NCBI GenBank assembly: GCA_002633005.1
Contig: NMRA01000095.1
Location: forward strand, 700,760 to 721,361
Source of the DNA: Phoronis australis
Taxonomy: Eukaryota; Phoronida; Phoronidae
Length of the DNA: 20,602 bases
Reading direction: 5' to 3'
Position 1 is the first letter of the stretch; every line of letters starts with the position of its first letter. This document shows, one piece after another, positions 1-10,100 of this stretch. Below the pieces are notes generated by a model. That model searched no databases, was not told where the DNA came from, and saw only the letters and a program-made list of their open reading frames with translations. A program made the position numbers and the translations under genes.

Positions 1-1006
1 AAAAAGCAATTATTTGATGACTTGAAAACATAACCGAATCTTCTTTTACGCCAAAAAATGAAAATTTTTTCTCTTCCAATATTTTTTGTTATTCTAAATT
101 AAAGAGACCATCTACTTGATTGTTACCATAGCATTTATAATTTATTAAATTAAGGGAGTGAATTTTTTATATTTTAGCACATTACCTTTTGTTTGAACTC
201 TTCATTCAGATCTCTCGAGTCTTCATAAAAATCATGACGTTTCAGAACTGTATTGTTTGTTCTAGTCATTTCACATTGGGTACTCATTCTTCATAGAGAC
301 ATTCTTAATAACATGGCAGGTAAGTGGAATTTTATTTTGTCCAACTTGTCAACAAAATTAAAGATTAAGACAATATCAGTTGTAACGTTTCCATTACTTG
401 AAGCAAAGTGTGTAATCAGCCACATATTTGAGCAAAATAACCTGAAAAAGTATCGTACATCGGTTGACCTGGTTTGTGGTTGTTACAAGAACCACAACTG
501 GTCTACCTTTGAGGGAATGCATTGAGACATTGTTTGGATGAAATTTATGTGGTATTTTTGTTGTGTTGAGACAATGCATCCTTGTATTGTGGTGATTGCT
601 TATACATTGATCAAGTTTAATAATTAATTAGAATAAAAGGACGGGAAAGATAAAGTGCATGGAAGATAGGGTTTCAAGATATTCGATGAAAATTTGTAGG
701 ATCAGCAATTACATATTTCGTTAATTGACATTTTGTTTGAAATTTTATATTAATTATATAAAAAACTACAAATGTTCTATGTCATATTTTTGAAAAAAAA
801 TCTATGGCAATTTTTACCACAGTATCCAAAACTTAGACACTAGATTACAGAACCATTGAAGATAACTTAAAACGTGCATATATTTAATTATTTAACACTT
901 CTTCTGTCGAACTTCGCCCTGTTTCAAAAATGCATGCCTACCATTTCACTGGAATAATAGTATGAACACGCTAAGAACTAGATGTAATTTTAAAAAAGCA
1001 GTATAC
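1..1006 (-). other. FoxN1/4 intron 2 (partial)
   Basis: AT-rich intron sequence follows the donor at 1006. No further forkhead coding (NSVRHNLSL type) was recognised on the minus strand, and no convincing gene on the plus strand. The short open frames here have no recognisable protein features. Confidence 0.6.
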
Positions 1007-1049
1007 CTTCCAACCATCAGGCGCAGTCTTGAAATATGGGAAGTTGGAC
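1007..1049 (-). CDS. FOXN1/4: FoxN1/4 coding exon 2 (short forkhead exon)
   Basis: This 43-base exon is too short to show as an open frame with its own ATG. The acceptor is CTGATTTCAG at 1050-1059 and the donor is AAG|GTATAC at 1006. Its first base completes the Thr codon left by exon 1. It then reads [14 protein letters not shown], the conserved forkhead segment that comes before NSVRHNLSLN. The next exon, with recognition helix 3, was looked for in 1-1006 and not found. Confidence 0.92.
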
Positions 1050-2558
1050 CTGAAATCAGAAAATCGATACTTGTAATAATTTCACAACAAACTTTTCGTG
1101 GCAAAACTGAAGACGATATGTAAAAACACTGGGGTTTACAACAGAAAAACAGACAAAAGCATAAGACTAGACGTGGCATGTTTACAAACAAAAATCAAAA
1201 TCAAGCAGTTAAAACAGCTGCAGATGTGATTTCCATTGCAAAAAAATAAATTTTGATTACGACACCAACTGTTATGAAACTGGTCTCAAATTCAGGGCTT
1301 GGAATGACCAATAACAAAAAAAAGAGGAAAAATTTTAGTTTCAGCCTCCAGGTGATGTATCATTCCACAAATAGTCTAGTGTGTGACAAATATTTTTTGT
1401 GATGTAAAATTTTACTGAAATAAATATTTTTGCATGAATAAAGTCAAAATAATGATAAAAAGAGACGCAAAAAGAGGAAACTGAAAATCAAATAAGAAGA
1501 AATCTAACTCAAAGAAGGAAATCCTCTTAAAAAAGGAAAATTCCAAGCCCTGTAGCCTAGACTATTCAGTTGTATTGGTGGATTTGAGCGAAAAATAGAC
1601 ATGTAACAACATGTCAATTTATTCCCCGAACATGATCTCAAGCAATCTTGATAGTTTTTCCAAACGAACGCCTGCTTACAGCTCCATTACTTTCCAAATA
1701 TACTTACGTCATAAAGTTATAGATTTCACTGACTGGTAGACTGCCCGTTTTGCTATTCTTTAATGCCATAGCGATGAGGCAGCTGTAGGAATACACTGGT
1801 TTAGGGAACTGTTTTTCATCCTTCAACAGATGCACAGTAGCATGCTGCACTGTGGTTGGCGTCGAAGTCATTGAGTAACCCTGCATGTGTGTCGTGGAGG
1901 GGGTCGTCAAGGTGAACTGACTGGTCGCCCCCTGGGGAACTGTTCTTAAGGCACGAGCTAAAGACACTGGAGTCTGAGCAATGTATACAGATTGTGCATT
2001 AGCATTGTCCTGAATAGTAACATACTGGATGGCAGGTGATGGTGTACTCGATGCAAATGTCACTGGGGTAACATCCGTGGCGATTTCATAGCCAACAATC
2101 TGTCCTTGAATTTGCTGACCATTTATCAACTGATGGGTTTGACTGTGCTGCTGGGGCGTTTGGGCAGAGTTTATTGGCAAACCGGTTTGCGGGTCAACCA
2201 TCAAATTGGGATCTGTGTTTTCCAACATAGCCTGTTGCTGTAGTCCCGATACATTCATATTTTGCAACCAGCTCAAGTTCGGCAAGGAGCCCGAAGAATC
2301 CAGTTCCACACCTGATATGTTGTGCAAACTAATGTGATTACCGTTAAGACTAGTATTACACGGCGTTGTGGCCGTCTGACTAGCCGGGATCGATACTATA
2401 GAACCGTTCAGTTGACCCATCGGATCTACCGACGGACTTTGCACAAACTGTGGACGACTTGGAATCAGCCCTTCAGCCACTGATGATCGGATGTCATGCT
2501 CAATCATGTCCTGAATAGATATCATCTCACCGCCGACGTTTCCGTTGAAGAATTCCAT
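1007..2558 (-). CDS. FOXN1/4: FoxN1/4-type forkhead transcription factor, 5' part of gene (two coding exons)
   Basis: This encodes the N-terminal part of a nuclear DNA-binding regulator of the FoxN1/FoxN4 subclass. Two exons are seen: 1708-2558 and 1007-1049, joined in phase 2 with GTAAGT and TTTCAG splice signals. The protein starts at the ATG at 2558, which has G at -3 and +4 and an in-frame TAA 45 bases upstream. Residues 92-98 (LPNLSWL) match the LSWL motif that FoxN4 proteins carry in the N-terminal region. The long middle (about 100-245) is rich in Q, T, S and P, as in transactivation regions. The forkhead domain begins near residue 253 ([18 protein letters not shown]) and continues through [12 protein letters not shown] in exon 2, where the window's share ends before helix 3. 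The family is firm from these motifs; whether the gene is one pro-ortholog of vertebrate FOXN1 and FOXN4 is inference. Later exons would lie left of position 1. Confidence 0.95.
1293..1552. mobile_element. MITE-like element, copy 1 (13-bp perfect TIR)
   Basis: A 260-bp AT-rich segment is bounded by CAGGGCTTGGAAT at 1293-1305 and its exact reverse complement at 1540-1552. It sits in FoxN1/4 intron 1. The CAGGG start resembles hAT-type ends, but the 8-base flanks (CTCAAATT left, TAGCCTAG right) do not form a target-site duplication, so the superfamily is not proven. It has no coding capacity. A related copy lies at 9881-10130. Confidence 0.75.
1708..2558 (-). CDS. FOXN1/4: FoxN1/4 coding exon 1
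   Basis: This exon is 851 bases: 283 full codons plus two bases of a split Thr codon. It starts at the ATG at 2558 and ends at a strong donor, AC|GTAAGT, just after the forkhead helix-1/2 stretch SEIYNFM. The N-terminal motif at residues 92-98 and the Q/T/S-rich linker are both here. No intron interrupts the N-terminal region. A 5'UTR, possibly spliced, must lie above 2558. Confidence 0.95.
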
Positions 2559-2859
2559 AGCAGTCTTCCAGGTATTTCTCGTATGAGAAGTGTCAATTCG
2601 AATTTAAATGTCCAGGTAGATTCAATGGCACATTTCGTGGCGATTTAACACAATTTTAGAGTTACATTCCAGCAAAACACTGAATCAGTGCTCAAATTTA
2701 CAATATCCGGACTTAACTGAATCAACCCGTAAACTTTTCCTCCTTTAAAATAACTCGAGGTTGCAGAAAACATCCGTAGTAAAAACTTTCTTATCTGTAG
2801 TAAAATGATCGTTACGAACTTGAACCATTTCCACAAAGACAGAACACATTCAAAAATCG

Positions 2860-2915
2860 ATTAATGATTGGCCCGACGTGTCACGTGGGCAGGCAAAGTC
2901 GCCTGTGATTGGTTA
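2860..2915 (-). promoter_or_regulatory. Candidate FoxN1/4 proximal promoter: two CCAAT boxes and an E-box
   Basis: About 310-350 bases above the FoxN1/4 start, the plus strand reads ATTGG at 2867-2871 and 2908-2912. These are CCAAT boxes in the orientation of the gene, 41 bases (about four helical turns) apart. A TCACGTG E-box at 2881-2887 lies between them. Paired CCAAT boxes are the known layout for NF-Y binding, and CACGTG binds bHLH-ZIP factors such as USF/TFE. No TATA box was identified, and the transcription start is not known. Confidence 0.45.
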
Positions 2916-4435
2916 GTCATTTAAACAACAGGTGCTCTTTAGTGTAGGTCAACTGCCACACTGCAATGAAATATGTATTTATATTCATCGAAATCAATAC
3001 ATTCCGCTTAAACAGAAACATTCGCGGTTTGTAAGTATTCTGCCAGTTTCAAAACATATAAACATAGTCGAAACAATCACGAAAAATCAAGGAGACACTA
3101 CATCAATGATTATTTGTTTGCCCAATATTCCCAGGGTATCGAACATATCCGGGTAACTGAGGTGTTGAATTACCAAACACTCAGAACTGTGATACAGCAA
3201 GCCAGTTTGCTTGCAGAGAAAGGTCGTGGCTTCAAGCACAACTTCTTCTAGTTAGGTGGAACTCATGTCGCACAGGTTGCAGACATAAAGTCTCAACCAG
3301 TTTCATATAAAATGTGCTTGGTAGTAGCCTAACAGAATTTAAAAGATAAAAATGTATTTGTTGTAAATTAACATACATCAAAGTACATGAGTGGACAGTC
3401 AGGCCACCCATGCAAACTTTTCTAGCCATCACATTAGTGCATTGGTGGTTTACAGAACAGAGAACAATCACAGTAAACCCTCATGAGGATTCCTATTGTG
3501 TCACTTGTCCAAGATTTGTAAAATTTTTATACCAAAGCCTACTTTTGAAACCATGCCCACCATCTCATGCTTTTGAAAATTGTAATAAATGGCTGGAAAC
3601 TGGCAGTTAGTCATGGGTTGTTTTTCAGTCATGGTATTGAATATTTCCAGTCAAACATGCACGGCTTCCTCACATTTCAGAAATAAAATTATAAAAGCAA
3701 AATTCTCAAAAACTTTTATTTCAACTTGGCAGACTAACAACATAACAGATTCACAGGTTTCATTCAGTCATAAAACGCAACCAACCAATTAACCAACCAA
3801 CCGAACATTCATTTTTATCAAGACTGAATTCGTTACGGTCACTGGCATTCATGGCAACTATGCCAGTTTTGCCCATGTGCACTTAACTCTAATCCTGAAT
3901 ATGATACATCACTGAATGCACAAAACATTAACATCAGGCTTTCCTGAAGTCTATTAATAGCACAAAATACCAAGGTAGGCGTAGCATTAATTACTGCTTT
4001 CTCAAAAAAAAAACAGCTTCGTATTTAGGCCACTAACTAAATGGTCTTGTCTAATTCAGGACTCAGTTTGAAAGTGACCTCTGGGCTCACACAGAGAGGC
4101 AAATCTGACAATTTCTAATAGCTTCAGACCAGGTTCAATAAGTTTCACTAAGTGGGTGAATTATTGTACTATCACTTCTGACATATGGCAAGAAAGCAAT
4201 GATACAGTTTTGGAAAAGAAAACAAGTCTGGGAATAAGAAAAATGTTTTCAACACGACAGGGTTTGTAGCCATTAACCACAGTTCAAGAGCCAGATGGCC
4301 ACTATACCACAGGCAGACGAATTTCACAATTTCACGACTCATAATACAGTGAGTGAAGTCAGTGATGGTCAAAAAACAGATAAATTCAAGTTCCTGTGCC
4401 CACTACTAGGTCTGATTGGATTTCTGTATTTCGGT

Positions 4436-4496
4436 GGTCCCTATAGCTCAGAGGACTAGAGCGTCTGCTCGGTTGGCAGATGGTCCTGGTAGGGGC
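4436..4496 (+). repeat. tRNA-like sequence lacking its T arm (probable SINE head or tRNA pseudogene)
   Basis: Seen directly: an A-box-like TAGCTCAGAGG at 4444-4454; a D stem GCTC/GAGC (4446-4449 with 4459-4462); a perfect five-pair anticodon stem TCTGC/GCAGA (4464-4468 with 4476-4480); and a 7-base loop with GGT in the anticodon position. An acceptor-like pairing joins GTCCCT at 4437-4442 to AGGGGC at 4491-4496, with one G-T pair. Only ten bases separate the anticodon stem from the 3' acceptor strand, so the T arm with its B box is missing. U33 is also replaced by C. A working tRNA gene is therefore unlikely; a tRNA-derived SINE head with an internal deletion fits better. Confidence 0.5.
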
Positions 4497-6250
4497 AGAA
4501 ATCTATTCAGACTTATATTCATTAGGTCACACGTGGTGTGCTGAACAAACCTAAAATGTTTACAAAATATACAGAATGTCAGCAAATATTTCCAGGTTGA
4601 TGAAATTGCCCAACTTATTGATCTTAGTAACAACGAACAGAATGATATCAATACATTATTAAAGTGAGTCCAGCAGACTGGAACATTTTTAAAGTTACAC
4701 TGAGCATTGTTTATGTAAATAAATATAGCTGTTACCTTGTGACATCCCGTTTCACACAACCGCGAGGGTAATGTTTTTTATTTAAATTTGTGGTCTTCGT
4801 GAAATAAGGCAAGTAAGCATTTGCAGTTTTTATGGTTACAATATAGCGTAGCTAGAATGGTACTCCTAGGTGTTATTTATGGCTTAAAAAACTGTTTCAT
4901 TCTTATTTTACCTTATCTTGAAGTTGGCCATTGTTGACCTGCTAATGTAGCGCTTAAAACACCTTCCTAAGAAGAGCACTAAGACACGTTTTCTCCTATA
5001 AGTTCTCACAGAAGCCATGAAGTAACAGTAACTTCACTGATGTTTTCTCCAGCTCAAAACAACTCAATAAATAAAAACTTTTTAAGGATCCCCCACAAAA
5101 GAATCATGTTATGCGAAACAAATCGGCAAAAAGGTGACATTTTCATAAAAAATACCAACCAATGTGTCAATTTCAATTGTCACAACTCTATAAGAGGATA
5201 ACGTTTTATCTAGTCGACTCAAGTGTATCCTGCACACCCCAAGGGTATCCTTATTTCCCAGCAGCACACCCCGTCAACAATATACCGTTCGGGTAAACCT
5301 TGCTGGAACACAACGTTCATGATTACAAATTGTTGGCAAACACGTGACTTGGAATAATTCTGATTGCACTCAACAAGTGACAATAATCGCAAACCCTTTC
5401 AGCTCATAACAATATCCATGAAAAACAAAACTACACGCAGGCAGCAAAACCTGGCATTAACATGAACTACCTGCTCATACCAACAGCAAAATTTTTCACC
5501 AATTTTCGCATTTTTCTGCATAAGATGAGAAGTATCAAATCAATACTTTGCCATTGTCAAATTCTGTATACTAGATACCAAATGAAATATTTCAAATAAT
5601 TGTTGGTTGTTATTCACAACTTTGAAAAATAAAAATGAATTTCAGCTGCAATAACTTTTGTCAAAACTTGTTGAAATTTTGCCTACAAGTGCAGGGAAAA
5701 GAACATTCAATTAATATTAGTTAATACAGATGGCGACTTTCGTTTGAAACTCATTTTAGTTTTAACGAAGTTATGCCAAAAATATTGAGGAACTTCATAA
5801 GAGCATCAAGTGTAAATCATTAATATTAATTTTTTGTTCAAATATTTTTGATGATTGGAAGTCTTTTTCATAACTACCAATAACAACTACTTTTGTAGTA
5901 AATAATTCGATGTTAACTTCTGGAATTTTAAAACAAACTTTGGAATCTCGATCAATCCCAGCAAACCTTTATCTCGAGCAATGATGAGCAGGTTTATATG
6001 TTAGATGATACATGTCTTAAGTAAACCATAATTCCACTAGGAAATTTTAGATCATCTTTGTTTAGAAAGTACACTGCGCCCCATAAAACTCAGTAGTCTT
6101 GGCTGTTACACAACTCAAAGTTATGCAATATATAAACAACCAGTAATCATGTAGTTTGACAAATGATTTCCAGGTGACTTCCTTAAACCTCGTTGAGGTT
6201 GTGATGCAATAACATCGTGTCCAAAATCTTTTCATCTATTTACAAAAGCC

Positions 6251-6256
6251 TTTATT
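6251..6256 (-). terminator. Candidate poly(A) signal of the ORP gene (second)
   Basis: A second AATAAA in gene orientation lies about 150 bases further downstream, in the context GGAAATAAAGG. Which signal is used, if either, cannot be told from sequence. Confidence 0.3.
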
Positions 6257-6402
6257 TCCATATTCGGAAAAATCTCACCAATTTAGGACAATGTAATCAC
6301 CAAAACATGCATTTTTTCATTTCCAGAAGCTTCCAACAGTATTTCCATGTCCACAATTTCCCAGAAACATTGTCTGGCATAGACCTTTAAAATGGTATTG
6401 CA

Positions 6403-6408
6403 TTTATT
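6403..6408 (-). terminator. Candidate poly(A) signal of the ORP gene (first)
   Basis: TTTATT on the plus strand is AATAAA in gene orientation, 718 bases past the TAA at 7126. It is the first canonical hexamer noticed after the stop. Its use is not shown. Confidence 0.3.
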
Positions 6409-7125
6409 TGATGTGACTCAACATTTGGTGACAAAATATAAACGTAACATTTCACTTGTAGGCCATAATGTGACCTAAATAGGCGAGATATTACCGTATC
6501 CATGACGATCAGTCACTCAAAACCCATCAAACATAGTCAACAATATCGTCTGTAATACCAAATGTTGTGTTAAGATACTGTATAATACATCACCAAAGTC
6601 TGGGTAGCTAAATAAATGATTAACAGAATACAACCTGAAGATTATTAAAAAGTATGTTCACAGTGTTATGATTATAAGGGCAATATCAAAAACATTTTAG
6701 TGGACACTACTCGATGACAATGCTCAAAGTTGACACCAAAAACACCTCGATTAAATATCACATACTTCTCAACACAGACACTTTCCGCAATGTTTCTTAA
6801 GGTCTTTGTTAAATCCCAGAGAGTCTCTCCAAGGTAAAACTGCATACCAGTAAAACCAACTGAAGTTTAAAGTTCAGTTCTTTGTTAACAACAATGCAAC
6901 ACTTGCAAAACAATCTTTCCTTCTCCTTAAATGTCATGCTTGGTGTATAATGTGAAAAGCATTTGCCGAGTCCAAGAAATTAAAGTAACAAACTGATACG
7001 TAACTCTTTACTCTTTCAGCTATGCACATCCTTTTGAAGACGTAATCCTGAATGAACATGGCACAAACTTGTAACCGCGGCAACACTGTAACCGCTATTG
7101 CCTTCATTGTCGTGCCTTGAGAGCT

Positions 7126-7176
7126 TTACCGCGGCATTTTGTTGAAAATCCAAGAGTCACCATCTTTGTGGAAGTA
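7126..7176 (-). CDS. OSBPL10/11: ORP10/11 last coding exon L with stop
   Basis: Acceptor TTTACTTGTAG at 7177-7187; 51 coding bases including TAA at 7126-7128. It reads [19 protein letters not shown] family members usually end with a Y/LF..DG..W-x-Y/F pattern followed by PLW; here the aromatic pattern is kept but PLW is replaced by KMPR. The short length and position, right after FPTK, make it a good terminal exon. Confidence 0.85.
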   Translation of the reverse strand, partial: YFHKDGDSWIFNKMPR

Positions 7177-10100
7177 CTACAAGTAAATGATCGATCATCA
7201 TAAATCAGTAGCTAGATTCATTCATAAACACTTCCTTCAGCACTTAACTGAGCATCACATGGAGCTCAAGAAGGCAAACCAATCACAAGTTATGATAACT
7301 GCCCACCTTTGTTAGGTCAGAAATAAAAATTGGTTGTGATCTGCAATTTTTTGAAAGTGGAGTGATGTTTCTAAGGTAACCAGGCTTTGAAAAATAGAAA
7401 AAAGGTGATTTTAGCAATTACTATTTTCGTGGAATACAAGTGAACAATTAACATATCTCAACGCACCTGAAGTTGGGAACAGCAAGAAAAACAGACATAC
7501 CTTGGTTGGGAATGCTATGTTATTTTCTTTGCGGTGTTTTTCATTCTCTCTTTGCCTGCTTTCAAGCTGAAACAAGAAACGGAACAAGATCACATGCTTG
7601 TGTATGGCAGATATAATATACTAACTTGTAATATTTCATTGCAGCTGTATATTCACAAAATGATTACAGAGACATATTATAGAATTTCATGTTTTTATAT
7701 AAAGAAGGAACCATCTCTCTGACATCTTGCCAAAACCAAATTCAGTAACAAATACAAACAATTTTGAGTTAACGACATTTTTGACACAAGAAATTTCAAC
7801 ATTTACGATAAAAAGTTAAAGCCATGCAAAGACATAGAGGTCTTGTCGCGTGTTTTACATAAATCTTCATAAGCCACAAATCGCCATAACTGTATCACCA
7901 CTTATACCAAAGTCTAGGAACAAATTGTGATCAGTTTTACAGCATAGTTTAATTCAGAATTTTTTGCTTTGGAACTTGAGAACCCAACCCAATTCTCAAG
8001 CAAAAATATTTGAATATTTCAGATGCTCCACAAGATAGCAATGCGTTGCTTCACACGCAGAAACATGACTTCTCAGAAATGGTGTTCGGCGCCTTTGTAT
8101 CATTTATGGTCCTCGACAGGCCTTTATGCAGCGTACGTCCTGGGCGTCCTATTGGACGCCCTAGCACTAATGTGGACTCCCTAAAAAGGACGCCCAATGT
8201 ATCATTTGGACGCCCACTATCAATAGGTACCTTTCAACTTTGAATACACACATAGTAATGATCACTAGGAAGCCTATGAAGACTCACAGTGGCGGCTCTT
8301 TTTTCAGAGCAGGAAGAAATATACAATGTTGCAATGCTCACACTTGGTTGATAACATTGTAAAAGTCTTGGTCTCCACAGTTTTTTTATAAAAATGCTCA
8401 CTACAGAAGGCTGTTTTGTAAACTTAGATGTAAAAACCTTGGTCTATGCATTTTTTGTAAAAAAATCTGCGTGTTTGGGGGGATTTCTGGGGGTGGGGGG
8501 TTACGCGTCGGAATCATGGACGCCCTGGAATATTGGGAACCCCATTTTGGATGCCCTGGAATATTGGGAGCCCCATTTTGGACACACTATTTTCGAAATC
8601 CTGGATGAAGCCCTGGTCCTCGATCAATCTTATCAAACTCAAAACCTTAAAAACACAGAGTCTTGCAACTGAATTACTTACAAACTTCTTATGTTCTGTA
8701 GCAGTGTTGATATCTCCCAACTTGAGTGCATTCGTTACATGGTGCCAAAGTTTTCTGGACTCAAACTCGTTCTGTATGCCGAGTGGTCTCACCTTCTTCT
8801 TGGTGATGGCTAGCTTGTTAACGTCTACTGTTTTGGTGTTACCCTGCAAAGCCGAGTGTGGAATTCAATAAACAACCATGAAAACTTGAAACAGACTGTT
8901 CTGAGAGGGACAGTCAGTCGCCCCGAGCACTAAGCACAGATATGTAGCCAGTTGCTTCATGTTCGGTTTTTCAAACAAAGAAATTAAATTTTTTCCTCTA
9001 AAGAGGCATTAAATTTGCGCTTTCTGCCAAAAGCAAGTTTGGACTGAAGCCACTTGGCATTATGATATTGGTCTCAAATTGTTCCTTAGTCAAATTAGAG
9101 ATTCCAGGCCTTCGAAAGGGTCGACAGTTTGTTAGTGGTTGAAGCCAAGCTCATAAAATTTCAGGTCATCAGCAAGCAACTTATTGTATCAATGTTAGTT
9201 CTCCCCACACCAAGATATTACTCCTAAACTGAGTAAAGAGCAATAAAAGACCAACTGCATAACCCTAAATTAAAAAGCACAGATTTAAATATATTGCTTT
9301 AAGTTTGAAACAGCAATGGACGATTCCACAAGAAAAAGAAAAAATGTAGTTAGCACCAAAAAAGAGGTAAAAACAGATTTAAAAAAACTGCCAATAAAAG
9401 TTTGTAAATTAATACTTTGACATTTATCAACTTCTTGACAGATCTGCCTACTCACATTTGAATATGTAAATTCAAGTTTCCCATTCCACTCTCCCGTAAC
9501 TTTGCACAGAATGTCTGGACTAGCAGCACTCCTGACCTCTGCAGTCAGCCGGTGAAGTTTGCCACCATAAAATGGCTGCAAAAAAGGAAGCAACAAATAA
9601 ATTCATGGCTACTTTAATAGAAATTCTCGTGGCAATTAATACACAAATTCAGACATACTATTGACAATCACTCTGTTGACAATTGTACAAACCAAGGAAG
9701 TCTATGAACAATAATACAACATTTTCTTTTCAATCATCCTCTGTTTGCAAATTGTTCAATCGCTCAGTCACTTTTCATGAAACGAGCCCCTGGTCTAGAC
9801 TAATTCCGCACTAAGATTAGAAATAATATCTCGGCTTTAGCGCAATGGACTCTTCGTTATTCCTTGAAACCAGTAATTTTCAGGGCTTGGAATGACCAAT
9901 GACAAAAAAGAGGAATATTTTCCAGGTGAAGTATCGTTCCTTAAATAAACAGGCTTGTGTGATAGAAATATGTTTTGTTTCAAAAAATGTAACAGAAGTA
10001 TACGTTTTTGCTTGAATGGAGGCTAAATAAAAATAAAAGAGACGGAAAAAAAGAAACTGGAAATCAAATAAGAGGAGATCGAAACCAAAAAAGAGGAAAT

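Larger units (their letters stand above)
2559..7125. other. Interval between the genes: FoxN1/4 upstream region and ORP 3'UTR
   Basis: No protein-coding gene is supported on either strand; the open frames here lack family motifs. On the minus strand the ORP transcript enters at 7125 as 3'UTR. Two AATAAA signals at about 6.25-6.41 kb are the first candidates for its end, with further ones at 4777-4782 and 3715-3720. A short CCAA-rich microsatellite lies at about 3779-3805. The FoxN1/4 promoter and 5'UTR occupy the low end. The tRNA-like relic at 4436-4496 is listed separately. Confidence 0.6.

Noticed and set aside
253-525. 90-codon plus-strand open frame
   Set aside because: AT-rich, no recognisable motif, within a FoxN1/4 intron on the other strand.
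2932-3156. Plus-strand open frame starting near the CCAAT module, suggesting a divergent gene
   Set aside because: No family features, splice evidence or good length; the composition matches surrounding noncoding DNA.
4436-4496. Functional tRNA-Thr(GGT) gene
   Set aside because: The T arm and B box are missing and position 33 is C, so pol III transcription and folding as a tRNA are unlikely.
8514-8849. 111-codon minus-strand open frame as one protein
   Set aside because: Its first part is ORP exon J, but the sequence past the GTAAGT donor at 8681 is intron and repeat relic.
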